The position numbers and the translations under genes are program-made. Of a stretch of DNA of 64,000 nt, positions 8,646 to 17,133 are shown in pieces. The stretch is from Dialister pneumosintes (GTDB taxonomy: Bacteria; Bacillota; Negativicutes; Veillonellales; Dialisteraceae): contig NZ_CP017037.1 of NCBI RefSeq assembly GCF_001717505.1, positions 1,197,001-1,261,000 of the forward strand, read 5' to 3'. Each line of letters starts with the position of its first letter. Position 1 is the first letter of the stretch. The notes beneath the pieces were generated by a model. That model did no database searches and was not told the DNA's origin. It was given only the letters and a program-made list of their open reading frames with translations.

Positions 8646-9422
8646 TTATTCAGCATTTAAATTTTGAATCATAGAAGACCATTCTTTATAGGATGGTGTA
8701 CCGAAAAGTTTTTCCATTGCTTCATAGGTTACAAGCCAAGTGCGTTCTGCTTTTCGACAGTCGTTGCTATCCATGCGTGCTGTACGATGTCCGGAACCGG
8801 AAGCGGCAGAACGTACTTCATTTGCAGCTTTTTTCCATAGGTGAGAAGCTTCTAATGTAGTAAACACACGTAATAGCGGATTGATATAGGGGGATTCTAT
8901 TTCTTTATTTTCATAGTGAAATAATGCAGCTTCTTTAGTAACCAACCAATCTTGTCCGGATACTTTTTTCTCATGGGAAGAAAAAGACGTTTGTATATCA
9001 TGTATTACACTTTTTATAGAAATTTGATAGTGCATAGCTATTTCTTTAGCCGTCATGACTTCTTGCAACGGATTAGGAAAATGTAGAGGTGTATAAGTAT
9101 CGAGTAAGTTGTTAGGTGTAGTAAGTAAAACACCTGTCGGCATAATTGTCAATTGGGTGTTTACCGGAAGATGACGATGTGCTATATAAGAGTTCCATGC
9201 TAAGAGTGTGCGAGATTTGGAATCTTCACTATAAATTTTTTGTGTGATAGGAGTTTGTACCGTATAAAAATTTCCGGTCGGTTCAAAAGGTGGAATGGAT
9301 GTGAAATAGAGTGCATGCTCTTTGGCAATCACGGTCAAGTCGGGTAGTGTTCCTCGCAATATTGATTCGTAAGCTTTTCCGGCAGAGGTAAGCGTGCATT
9401 CTGAAATAAAGAGTTTTCGCAT
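8646..9422 (-). CDS. Protein with two helix-turn-helix-like repeats
   Basis: 258 residues, no signal peptide or membrane span. Two similar C-terminal units are visible. The first, about residues 122-170, begins TAKEIAMHYQISIKSVIHDI and ends GQDWLVTKEAALFHY; the second, about 188-240, begins EASHLWKKAANEVRSAA and ends DCRKAERTWLVTYEAMEKLF. Both match the small gut-Firmicute helix-turn-helix proteins whose domain ends in a (K/R)TWLVTxEAM block. The N-terminal 110 residues match nothing I recognise. It is probably a DNA-binding protein; targets are unknown. It stands between DUF805 and the LrgAB operon on the same strand. Confidence 0.55.
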   Translation of the reverse strand: MRKLFISECTLTSAGKAYESILRGTLPDLTVIAKEHALYFTSIPPFEPTGNFYTVQTPITQKIYSEDSKSRTLLAWNSYIAHRHLPVNTQLTIMPTGVLLTTPNNLLDTYTPLHFPNPLQEVMTAKEIAMHYQISIKSVIHDIQTSFSSHEKKVSGQDWLVTKEAALFHYENKEIESPYINPLLRVFTTLEASHLWKKAANEVRSAASGSGHRTARMDSNDCRKAERTWLVTYEAMEKLFGTPSYKEWSSMIQNLNAE

Positions 9423-9441
9423 GATAATTTATTCCTTACTG

Positions 9442-9891
9442 TTATTTTGGTTCTCCATATTTATTAGGTCCTTTATCGCCTCTTCCGAAGAGTAAATATA
9501 GAGAACAACCGGTATTAAATAAAGAAACAGCATGTATGATAGCTTTATTGGCATGGAAGAAAGAATCCAATGCCGGGCTTAGGAAACTGAGTCCATAGAT
9601 AAGACAAAGGATGGGAGCTGCCTGATAACCCATATCATGCAAGCGACGTGTCGCTAAAGAAAGATTTGAGAGTGCAATGATGATACAAATCAAAATGGTA
9701 GGTATTAAGATGAGTATTTCAGATATGGGTGAAGGTGACCTTGATAATAATTCATCAACATAGTAAAGTGCAATAAGTAAGAGTGCCCATTGCAAGGAGT
9801 AAAAGAAGAAATATTTTCTGTTTATACGACCTTTAAAAGAAAAATAGTTTTGAATAATCGGATCGTTTTCCCATTTTTTAAAAAAATGCAA
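9442..9891 (-). CDS. DUF805 family membrane protein
   Basis: 149 residues with four hydrophobic segments. FSFKGRINRKYFFFY near the N-terminus and LSLATRRLHDMGYQA in the middle are the two signature blocks of DUF805 (YhaH family). Function is not established for the family. It is 19 bp upstream of the double-HTH gene, so they are probably cotranscribed. Confidence 0.85.
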   Translation of the reverse strand: MHFFKKWENDPIIQNYFSFKGRINRKYFFFYSLQWALLLIALYYVDELLSRSPSPISEILILIPTILICIIIALSNLSLATRRLHDMGYQAAPILCLIYGLSFLSPALDSFFHANKAIIHAVSLFNTGCSLYLLFGRGDKGPNKYGEPK

Positions 9892-10008
9892 AGTGAAAGC
9901 TCCTTTATGAATTTAAACGTACATGAATAAGTAGTATGGATATTAGTTTTTATTATACCTAAAAATAAATAAAAGAAGAATTAGTTTATATGATTTTTTA
10001 GAAATTGT

Positions 10009-10032
10009 CTCTTTAAATAAAGAGTATACTCT
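10009..10032. promoter_or_regulatory. Overlapping palindromes upstream of a promoter
   Basis: Two overlapping inverted repeats: CTCTTTAAATAAAGAG (10009-10024) and AGAGTATACTCT (10021-10032). A third AAAGAGTA lies inside the promoter spacer at about 10053. They sit just ahead of the TTGACT element, so they look like an operator for an unknown regulator. Confidence 0.4.
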
Positions 10033-10043
10033 ATAAATAATTA

Positions 10044-10073
10044 TTGACTATATAAAGAGTAATTTTATATAAT
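10044..10073 (+). promoter_or_regulatory. Strong sigma-70-type promoter
   Basis: TTGACT at 10044-10049, 18-bp spacer, TATAAT at 10068-10073. It drives the short terminated RNA at 10080-10128 and, by read-through, could serve purB. Confidence 0.65.
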
Positions 10074-10079
10074 CATAAG

Positions 10080-10128
10080 GGATACTTATTTAAAGTACCG
10101 ATAAAGCCCCCTTCGTTGGGGGCTTTTC
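10080..10128 (+). ncRNA. Putative short structured RNA ending in a terminator, upstream of purB
   Basis: Immediately after the promoter comes a hairpin (GG, bulged A, TACTT pairing with AAGTA, CC; about 10080-10099), then an intrinsic terminator with stem AAAGCCCCC/GGGGGCTTT (10103-10126) and TTTT. The transcript would be about 50 nt. It could be a free small RNA or an attenuator that decides read-through into purB 280 bp downstream. It does not match a purine-riboswitch core. Confidence 0.4.
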
Positions 10129-10194
10129 ATATGTGCTGAAAGGTGTTTCATAGCGTAATAAAACAGTGACTTTATAGTATATTACAAAGACTAT

Positions 10195-10409
10195 GAAAGG
10201 ATATTTGTTCTTAGTAACAAATCACATCTGGCACAAAATGACTTCATACGGTATCGTATAAAGTAGAAGTACTATTATGTAGCTCGTTTAAAACTGAAAA
10301 AATTCAAAAATTATGTTTGAAAGCAGTAAACGAGATGTCTGGCACAAGCTTTGGCTGCTGAGGTTGGCAGCGGTATCTGTGCGCGAGAGAGTAACCGAGG
10401 GAGGATTAT
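10195..10409 (+). promoter_or_regulatory. Structured leader of purB-purA
   Basis: The 210 bp before purB hold several hairpins. TACG/CGTA lies at 10247-10258. A three-tier stem is formed by CTCGTTT (10283-10289) with AAACGAG (10328-10334), ACTG with CAGT, and TTCAAA with TTTGAA. A nested structure GCACA (10342-10346) with TGTGC (10378-10382) encloses GCTGC/GCAGC. The motif TCTGGCACAA occurs twice, at 10227 and 10338. CGGT at 10371 can alternatively pair with ACCG at 10394, next to the GGGAGG ribosome site. I do not recognise it as a known riboswitch class. Confidence 0.45.
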
Positions 10410-11702
10410 ATGATTCCGAGATACACAAGACAGGAAATGGATGCTATTTGGAATGAACGTCATGAGTGGCAAACCATGCTTGATGTGGAAATTGCTGCTT
10501 GTGAAGCCAATGCCGAATTAGGTCGTATTCCTAAAGAAGCTGTAGAAGTCATTAAAGCAAAAGCAGATTTTGATGTAGACCGTATACATGAAATTGATGC
10601 AGAAATTAACCATGATATTATTGCTTTCCTTACGGCGGTAGGAGAAAAAGTAGGGGATGAAGCGAAGTATATTCATATGGGACTTACATCTACGGATGTG
10701 AGAGATACCGGTTTTTGTCTTCAAATTTCCAGAGCTTCCGATTTGCTTTTAGACGGTTTACAGAAGTTGGCGGAAGTACTTAAACGAAGAGCTGTGGAAT
10801 TTAAATATACGCCCACTATCGGACGTACGCATGGTGTACATGCCGAACCGACTACTTTCGGTTTAAAATTGCTCCTTTGGTATTCTGAAACTCTTAGAAA
10901 TATTGAAAGAATGAAAAAGGCTAAGGAAGAAATTGCAGTAGGTAAGTTGTCCGGTGCGGTAGGTACTTATGCGGATATTGATCCTTATGTAGAAGAATAT
11001 GTATGTAAAAAATTAGGACTTAAACCGGAATTAATTTCTACACAGGTGGTACAGCGTGATCGCCATGCGATGTATTTGTCTACTTTAGGAGTTATTGCAG
11101 CAACCTTAGCACAGATTGCATTGGAAATTCGTCATTTGCAGAGAACGGAAGTAAGAGAAGCTGAAGAATATTTCAGCCCGAAACAAAAGGGATCTTCCGC
11201 TATGCCTCATAAACGTAATCCGGTACGTAGTGAACGTATATGCGGTATGGCTCGCTTGGTTCAGGGGTATACCGTACCTGGATTCCAAAATGTACCGCTC
11301 TGGCATGAACGTGATATTTCACATTCTTCTGTAGAGCGTGTCATTTTCCCGGATGCAACTACAGCATTGGATTATATTCTTCATGAAACTATTAATCTTA
11401 TTGATAAATTATTAGTATATCCGGATAAGATGATGGAAGATTTAAACTTAACCGGCGGATTGATTTTCAGTCCACGTGTACTCTTGGAATTGGTATCTAA
11501 GGGCGTATATCGTGATGTTGCTTATCGCTGGGTACAGCGCAATGCGATGAAGAGATGGCTTCAAGGAGAAGATTTCTATGAAAATCTTTGTAAAGATGAA
11601 GACATTCGTCAGTATATGACTCCGGAAGAAATCAAAGCTTGTTTTGATCCGAAGTCCATGTTGACACATGTAGATAGCATTTTTGCTCGCTTTGGATTGT
11701 AA
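10410..11702 (+). CDS. purB: Adenylosuccinate lyase
   Basis: 430 residues, the short bacterial form. The fumarase/aspartase superfamily signature GSSAMPHKRNP is near residue 254-264; HMGLTSTDVRDTG and TIGRTHGVHAEPT hold the other active-site blocks. It cleaves adenylosuccinate to AMP and fumarate, and SAICAR to AICAR plus fumarate, in purine synthesis in the cytoplasm. GGGAGGATTAT precedes the ATG. It is 55 bp ahead of purA and shares its long structured leader. Confidence 0.97.
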   Translation: MIPRYTRQEMDAIWNERHEWQTMLDVEIAACEANAELGRIPKEAVEVIKAKADFDVDRIHEIDAEINHDIIAFLTAVGEKVGDEAKYIHMGLTSTDVRDTGFCLQISRASDLLLDGLQKLAEVLKRRAVEFKYTPTIGRTHGVHAEPTTFGLKLLLWYSETLRNIERMKKAKEEIAVGKLSGAVGTYADIDPYVEEYVCKKLGLKPELISTQVVQRDRHAMYLSTLGVIAATLAQIALEIRHLQRTEVREAEEYFSPKQKGSSAMPHKRNPVRSERICGMARLVQGYTVPGFQNVPLWHERDISHSSVERVIFPDATTALDYILHETINLIDKLLVYPDKMMEDLNLTGGLIFSPRVLLELVSKGVYRDVAYRWVQRNAMKRWLQGEDFYENLCKDEDIRQYMTPEEIKACFDPKSMLTHVDSIFARFGL

Positions 11703-11757
11703 TTTACATATAACCGATGGTAATAACTCATAAGAGTTAAAGGAGGACGAAAGATAT

Positions 11758-13041
11758 ATGGCAACAGCTATGGTCATAGGTGCTCAGTGGGGCGATGAAG
11801 GTAAGGGAAAAATCGTTGATTATCTCGCAGCAAAAGCGGATGTCGTGGTGCGTTCCCAAGGGGGAAATAATGCGGGACATACAGTAGTCACCGGTGGTCA
11901 AGCATATCCTTTGCGTTTAATGCCGAGCGGTATTATGTATAATGATACTATTTGCATTGTAGGTACCGGTGTCGTTATTGACCCGAAATCTCTCATTGAA
12001 GAAATGCATACATTGGAATCCAAAGGCGTTAATGCAAAGAATTTACAGATTTCTACTCGAGCACATATTGTATTCCCTTATCATATCCGACTGGATGAAG
12101 CGGAAGAAGCTTGCAAGGGAAACCGTAAAATAGGTACAACTAAGAACGGTATCGGACCTTGCTATGCAGATAAGATTAACCGCATCGGTATTCGCATTTG
12201 CGATTTGATGGATAAGGAAGTTTTTGCAGAAAAGCTGAAATACAATATTGAATCCAAGAATATGATTTTAAAGAAACTTTATAATATGGACGGATTCGAT
12301 TATGAACAGATGTTAGCAGATTATTTAGGCTATGCAGAAGTACTTCGTCCTTATGTATGCGATACCAATTACACGGTACAGAAATATATTGATGAAGGTA
12401 AGAATGTATTGTTTGAAGGGGCACAGGCTTCCATGCTTGATTTAGACAATGGTACCTATCCTTATGTAACAAGCTCTCATCCGGTAGCCGGTGGTGCTTG
12501 CGTGGGTGCCGGTATCGGACCGCATATGATGCATAATATTTTCGGTGTTGTAAAAGCTTATTCCACTCGTGTAGGCGAAGGTCCGTTCCCGACTGAACAA
12601 TGCAATGAAATCGGTGATAAGATTCGTGATATTGCTCATGAATACGGCACGGTTACCGGACGTCCTCGTCGTGTGGGTTGGTTAGATGCACGTGCTGTAC
12701 GTTATGCAGCCGGTTTAAACAGTTTTGATCGTTTGGCGATCACTCGTTTGGATGTGTTGGATACCATGGAAGAAATTAAAGTTTGTGTAGGATACGAAAA
12801 AGATGGTAAGACCATTGAAGAATATCCGGCAGATCTTAAGTTGTTGGAGCAGGTGACACCTGTTTATAGAACCTTTAAGGGGTGGATGCAGGACATCTCA
12901 AGCATTCGAAACTATGAAGAACTTCCTGAAAATGCCAAAATATATTTAGAAGCGATGGCTAAGCTCATTGGTGTACCGATTGGAATCGTTTCCGTAGGTC
13001 CCTCCAGAGAACAGACCATTGTTTTGACAGAAGTATTTTAA
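11758..13041 (+). CDS. purA: Adenylosuccinate synthetase
   Basis: 427 residues, normal length. The N-terminal GAQWGDEGKGKIVDYLA is the GTP-binding signature with the catalytic aspartate, and NNAGHTVV holds the catalytic histidine. It joins IMP and aspartate using GTP, the step just before purB, so the pair commits IMP to AMP. AAAGGAGG lies ahead of the ATG. A strong terminator follows. Confidence 0.98.
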   Translation: MATAMVIGAQWGDEGKGKIVDYLAAKADVVVRSQGGNNAGHTVVTGGQAYPLRLMPSGIMYNDTICIVGTGVVIDPKSLIEEMHTLESKGVNAKNLQISTRAHIVFPYHIRLDEAEEACKGNRKIGTTKNGIGPCYADKINRIGIRICDLMDKEVFAEKLKYNIESKNMILKKLYNMDGFDYEQMLADYLGYAEVLRPYVCDTNYTVQKYIDEGKNVLFEGAQASMLDLDNGTYPYVTSSHPVAGGACVGAGIGPHMMHNIFGVVKAYSTRVGEGPFPTEQCNEIGDKIRDIAHEYGTVTGRPRRVGWLDARAVRYAAGLNSFDRLAITRLDVLDTMEEIKVCVGYEKDGKTIEEYPADLKLLEQVTPVYRTFKGWMQDISSIRNYEELPENAKIYLEAMAKLIGVPIGIVSVGPSREQTIVLTEVF

Positions 13042-13052
13042 TTATCGTTTAC

Positions 13053-13080
13053 AAAATAGAGCCGTTTATGGCTCTATTTT
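13053..13080 (+). terminator. Terminator of purB-purA
   Basis: An 11-bp stem AAAATAGAGCC/GGCTCTATTTT with a 6-nt loop and T-run. Confidence 0.9.
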
Positions 13081-13437
13081 TGTATATGCTGTTAAATATA
13101 TAACAAAAAAGATATACATGTAAAAGCATAAAAATAGGAGTTAGTTCTTATTTCATATAACAAAATAAAGAAGATTTACATAAGATAGAAAATGCAAAGT
13201 TATAGTATTCATGGTATAGTTTACAGTCATTAGGTTATGCACTATAATAAGAGTGTATTTATTTTTTTGAATAAGAAAGAATAGCAAGAATATTTCTGTG
13301 AGTTTATATGTCGGGATATGTCTTCATAATAAGGCAACTGGGATACACAATTGCATGACGACTATAGAACTATAAAAACAGAATTTTTCAATTCTAACTA
13401 CTCTTTAGCGTTTGAAAGGATGGTGTACCCTTATCAC
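13081..13437. other. Intergenic region before nhaD
   Basis: About 350 bp of AT-rich sequence. No gene, tRNA or clear promoter pair was recognised. The frame of the next gene is open from an upstream ATG at 13351, but that stretch lacks a ribosome site and reads like leader sequence. Confidence 0.4.
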
Positions 13438-14874
13438 ATGACAAAAATGTATAAAATTTTGTGTTCCATATTGGCATGCATGACATTGAGTGTATTACCT
13501 GTAAGTGCATCTGAAGCACTGCATCATGCAGTTAGTCAAACATTACCGATTTGGAGCGTCGTTCCTTTTGTCGGTATGTTGTTATCGATTGCGATTGCAC
13601 CTTTGATTAATCCTCATTGGTGGGAAAAGCATATGCTGCATGCAGCACTTTTATGGTCGGCACTATTTTTAATTCCTTTTGGTATTGCTTATGGATTTAA
13701 TGTAGTATCCTTTTATTTCTTAGAATCTGTGCTTCTTGATTATGTTCCGTTCTTGGTTTTACTGTTCTCTTTATTCGTAGCAGCCGGTGGGATTGTAATC
13801 AAAGGAACTTTGGCAGGTACTCCGAAAATTAATACTCTGATTTTATTTATCGGAACGGCTTTAGCAAGTTGGATTGGTACGACCGGTGCAGCTATGCTTA
13901 TGATTCGTCCTTTAATTCGTGCGAATTCTTGGAGAAAAAATAAAGTGCATCTCATGGTATTCTTTATTTTCTTGGTAGCGAATATTGGAGGATCTTTAAC
14001 TCCACTTGGCGATCCGCCTTTGTTCATGGGATTTCAAAGAGGGGTACCGTTCACTTGGACATTCCATTTACTTCCTATCTTACTTGTAAACTTAGCTATT
14101 TTATTCGTTGCATTCTTTGGTATTGATACCTATTTCTATAAGAAAGAATTGGCAGCGGGACGTAATCCTGAAACCGGAGAAGAGAAAGAACCTATTCGCA
14201 TAGAAGGTGCACATAACTTTATTTACATTGCTATGATTATCATTGGCGTTATTTCCAACGGTATGCTTCCTAAAGTGTGCTCTTTCTTTGCAGACGGTGC
14301 AGGTATTCCTGTATTTGAAGGGGTTGTATTCCCCTATGCAATTACCGTAGAAATAGTTGTTCTTTTAGCAGCGGCATTCCTTTCAATGAAGACGACTAAG
14401 AAAGAAACTCGTGCAGCAAATAATTTTACTTTTGCACCTATGGAAGAAGTTGCAAAACTGTTTATCGGTATTTTCATTACCATGATTCCTGCTTTAATTT
14501 TGCTTAAAGTACATGGTTCTGAACTAGGCTTGTCTAAGCCGTGGGAAATGTTCTGGGGAACCGGTATTTTATCTTCGTTCTTGGATAATACTCCTACCTA
14601 TATGGTATTCTTGCAAACGGCAGGTGCTTTGGGAGAAACGACAGGCATTCATACAACGGTCGGTATCGTGTCACAGATTATGCTTGAAGCGATTTCTGCA
14701 GGTGCTGTATTTATGGGAGCGAATACCTATATTGGAAATGCACCGAACTTTATGGTTAAATCCATTGCAGAACAGGAAGGAATTAAAATGCCAAGTTTCT
14801 TTGGTTATATGATGTGGTCAGTAGCTATTTTAATTCCGGTATTTATTATCGACACGTTCCTTTTCTTCTTATAA
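13438..14874 (+). CDS. nhaD: Na+/H+ antiporter, NhaD/ArsB superfamily
   Basis: 478 residues from the ATG at 13438, chosen because it gives MTKMYKILCSILACMTLSVL, a typical signal-like first segment, and has AAAGGATGG upstream; the frame is open from 13351. About twelve membrane segments follow. NIGGSLTPLGDPPLF and SSFLDNTPTYM carry the conserved proline/aspartate re-entrant motifs of the ion transporter superfamily. NhaD members exchange Na+ or Li+ for H+ at alkaline pH. The ion is inferred from family resemblance. It is a single gene with its own terminator. Confidence 0.8.
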   Translation: MTKMYKILCSILACMTLSVLPVSASEALHHAVSQTLPIWSVVPFVGMLLSIAIAPLINPHWWEKHMLHAALLWSALFLIPFGIAYGFNVVSFYFLESVLLDYVPFLVLLFSLFVAAGGIVIKGTLAGTPKINTLILFIGTALASWIGTTGAAMLMIRPLIRANSWRKNKVHLMVFFIFLVANIGGSLTPLGDPPLFMGFQRGVPFTWTFHLLPILLVNLAILFVAFFGIDTYFYKKELAAGRNPETGEEKEPIRIEGAHNFIYIAMIIIGVISNGMLPKVCSFFADGAGIPVFEGVVFPYAITVEIVVLLAAAFLSMKTTKKETRAANNFTFAPMEEVAKLFIGIFITMIPALILLKVHGSELGLSKPWEMFWGTGILSSFLDNTPTYMVFLQTAGALGETTGIHTTVGIVSQIMLEAISAGAVFMGANTYIGNAPNFMVKSIAEQEGIKMPSFFGYMMWSVAILIPVFIIDTFLFFL

Positions 14875-14880
14875 AATATA

Positions 14881-14911
14881 AAATTCTCACATTTTTAAAA
14901 TGTGAGAATTT
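14881..14911 (+). terminator. Terminator of nhaD
   Basis: A 15-bp perfect stem (AAATTCTCACATTTT and its complement) closed by a single base as written, so a few top pairs stay open; followed by TTT. Confidence 0.85.
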
Positions 14912-15012
14912 TTTGTTAGCCGTTATATATAATTAAGGATTAGGGACTATTGCTATCATAAAGTATACTGAAGATAGATATTTATATATACAATAGATGG
15001 GAGTATTTTGTT

Positions 15013-15426
15013 GTGGAGTTTATAGTTTTAGGAGTTATCCCACTTGTTTTTATTGTATCTTATTATGTATGGAAAAGGTACTCCGAACAAGCTATTCAAG
15101 GATTTATTTTGTTTTTTATAGAAGATGGTAATTTTTTTTTAAATACAAAAAGACCGCTTCGCTTTCCGTTGAATACAATTGACTATGTATGTTTGCGAGC
15201 ACATTATCTATCCAAAGGTACGGACTATATGAGTATACAAGTCATGAGAAAAGATGGAAACTATTCCGCTCGTTACATTTTTGATAGTTCCATTTATACG
15301 AAGAAAAAAGAAACATTAAGTAACAGAGCGTCTATTGATGAAACACTTTCCTCTCTCGCATGGGAACTTAAGACCCAATCCGTTCCTTATAAAGTCATTA
15401 AAGAAGGAACGTATCGATTTCAATGA
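15013..15426 (+). CDS. Hypothetical membrane-anchored protein
   Basis: 137 residues from a GTG start, with GGGAG 9-10 bp upstream. One N-terminal membrane span (IVLGVIPLVFIVSYYVW) is followed by a soluble domain of alternating charged and aromatic residues. No motif I recognise. It is 36 bp ahead of another small membrane protein, probably the same transcript. Confidence 0.6.
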   Translation: MEFIVLGVIPLVFIVSYYVWKRYSEQAIQGFILFFIEDGNFFLNTKRPLRFPLNTIDYVCLRAHYLSKGTDYMSIQVMRKDGNYSARYIFDSSIYTKKKETLSNRASIDETLSSLAWELKTQSVPYKVIKEGTYRFQ

Positions 15427-15462
15427 AAGCGTTATTTGGAGGAGATAATCGGGTAAGAAAGG

Positions 15463-15864
15463 ATGTATATGTTTTGTGGAGAAGTATTTATACCGATAAT
15501 ATCTATCGTGTTATTTTTGGTCTTTCTTTGTACAGATAAAGAATCTAAATTTAGAAAAATTTTATATAGCAGCAATGTAATTTTATGGGGAATTACTCTT
15601 TTTACAGGTCTTATTATCGAACAACTGCCTGTTGGGTATGGAGCAGTATATCCAAATTTAGCTTTTTTACCTCTACTCTGGTTTGGTGCATTTTCCGTAG
15701 GAGTTTGTACTTTTTTATATGGGGTACCCATTTTTCTGCTGGCTAAAAGAAAATATCTATGGGCAAAAATAGGGCTCGTGCTCCTTGCATTGGGTGTGTT
15801 TGCTGTGATTGCATGGGGACTTTTTATGCTTTTCGGTGCGCTCTATGTATTAAGAGGTTTTTAA
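15463..15864 (+). CDS. Hypothetical four-span membrane protein
   Basis: 133 residues with four hydrophobic stretches (ISIVLFLVFLC, VILWGITLFTGLIIE, FLPLLWFGAFSVGVC, IGLVLLALGVFAVIAWGLFM). No conserved motif recognised. GGATGTAT lies close to the start; an earlier in-frame start is not evident. It ends at a strong terminator shared with the gene upstream. Confidence 0.55.
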   Translation: MYMFCGEVFIPIISIVLFLVFLCTDKESKFRKILYSSNVILWGITLFTGLIIEQLPVGYGAVYPNLAFLPLLWFGAFSVGVCTFLYGVPIFLLAKRKYLWAKIGLVLLALGVFAVIAWGLFMLFGALYVLRGF

Positions 15865-15872
15865 TTGCTTAT

Positions 15873-15903
15873 AAAAAGACAGTTTTATAGAAACTGTCTT
15901 TTT
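15873..15903 (+). terminator. Terminator of the small membrane protein pair
   Basis: A 13-bp stem AAAAAGACAGTTT/AAACTGTCTTTTT with a 5-nt loop. Confidence 0.9.
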
Positions 15904-15977
15904 TATTTTGTAGGGATAGATTGAAACTTAAAAACTGGAAATTATATAATGAATCTGCATGATGATAGGAGGGATTT

Positions 15978-16976
15978 ATGAAAATTTCTATGTTTTTACA
16001 AACTGATTTTTTAGTGGCCATGACCGTTACGTTAGCTTGTTCTTTAATGGGTAAAGCATTGGCTACCTATCCGGGATTTTCTTTGATTGGACATTTAGTA
16101 TTGGCATTACTTCTCGGGATGAGTATACAATTTTTTAAGAAGATAACGACTATGGCACGTGGTGGAACCGGATTTATTGCAAATAAATTTTTAAGACTGG
16201 GAATTATCCTATTAGGTTTTAAATTAAATTTAGCTATTCTTTTATCCAGTGGGATACAAAGTCTTGGATTTGCTGCGGTTATCGTAACAGGAATGCTTTG
16301 TCTTACCTATCTGGTGTGCCGTTTATTTAACGTGGAACATACTTTAGCTATGCTTACGGCTTGTGGTTGCAGTATTTGCGGTGCCGCCGCTGTTATGGGG
16401 GTATCAGCTCCACTGAAGGCAAAGTCTAATGATTCCGTGTTAGCAGTAGCTATTGTAGCTATTTTGGGTACCATATTTACCTTAATAGAAATAGGATTGC
16501 AACCGGTACTCGGATTCTCTGATTTGCAGTTTGGTATCATGGCAGGTTTAAGTTTACATGAAATTGCACATGCGGTAGCTGCCGGTGGAGTTGCGGGAAC
16601 TGTCGGTATGGATAATGCAATTATTGCTAAACTGTCACGAGTACTTTTATTAGCACCAATCGCTTTATTCATCGGATTTATGGAATACCGGAGAAATAAA
16701 GATTCTACGCAAGAAATGTCTATTCCCATTCCTTATTTTATGGGTGGTTTTATCTTAGCCAGTGCAGTAGGTTCTTATATGAATATTCTATCTGTATGGA
16801 TTCAAGATTTAGTTTCTATTGCATACACTTTATTAGGGATGGCGATGGCAGCGTTGGGAATGAATGTTAATTTTGACGTTATTGTACAGCGAGGTGCCAA
16901 ACCTTTTACGGCTGCTTTTATTTGCTCTGTTATATTATTGGGAGCTTCTTGTGGTATAGTAAAATTTTTATTATGA
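15978..16976 (+). CDS. YeiH/UPF0324 family putative anion exporter
   Basis: 332 residues, about ten membrane segments. Family blocks are visible: LRLGIILLGFKLNL, CGCSICGAAAVMGVSAPLKA, and GLSLHEIAHAVAAGGVAG. UPF0324 (YeiH) proteins are assigned to the putative sulfate exporter group, but substrates are largely unproven. GGAGGGATTT lies in front of the ATG. It appears to be a single gene. Confidence 0.85.
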   Translation: MKISMFLQTDFLVAMTVTLACSLMGKALATYPGFSLIGHLVLALLLGMSIQFFKKITTMARGGTGFIANKFLRLGIILLGFKLNLAILLSSGIQSLGFAAVIVTGMLCLTYLVCRLFNVEHTLAMLTACGCSICGAAAVMGVSAPLKAKSNDSVLAVAIVAILGTIFTLIEIGLQPVLGFSDLQFGIMAGLSLHEIAHAVAAGGVAGTVGMDNAIIAKLSRVLLLAPIALFIGFMEYRRNKDSTQEMSIPIPYFMGGFILASAVGSYMNILSVWIQDLVSIAYTLLGMAMAALGMNVNFDVIVQRGAKPFTAAFICSVILLGASCGIVKFLL

Positions 16977-17133
16977 CCATAATGTATTAAAGTACAAAAT
17001 ATTGCATAGTTATAGAAAGAGTTAATAAACAGAAATAGAAATATTGAAATTAAAAAGTTTGATACTTATTTGTAATATTGATACAATGTATAAGTATTAT
17101 GAATTATGTATTATTTTTCATTAAGAGGAGCTT

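Noticed and set aside
10060-10110. Purine riboswitch suggested by TATAATC and GGGATAC near purB
   Set aside because: The conserved loop pair and three-way junction of purine riboswitches are missing; TATAAT is better explained as a -10 box.
16307-16729. Minus-strand open frame of 140 codons opposite the YeiH-type gene
   Set aside because: Shadow frame; composition is the reverse of membrane-protein codons.
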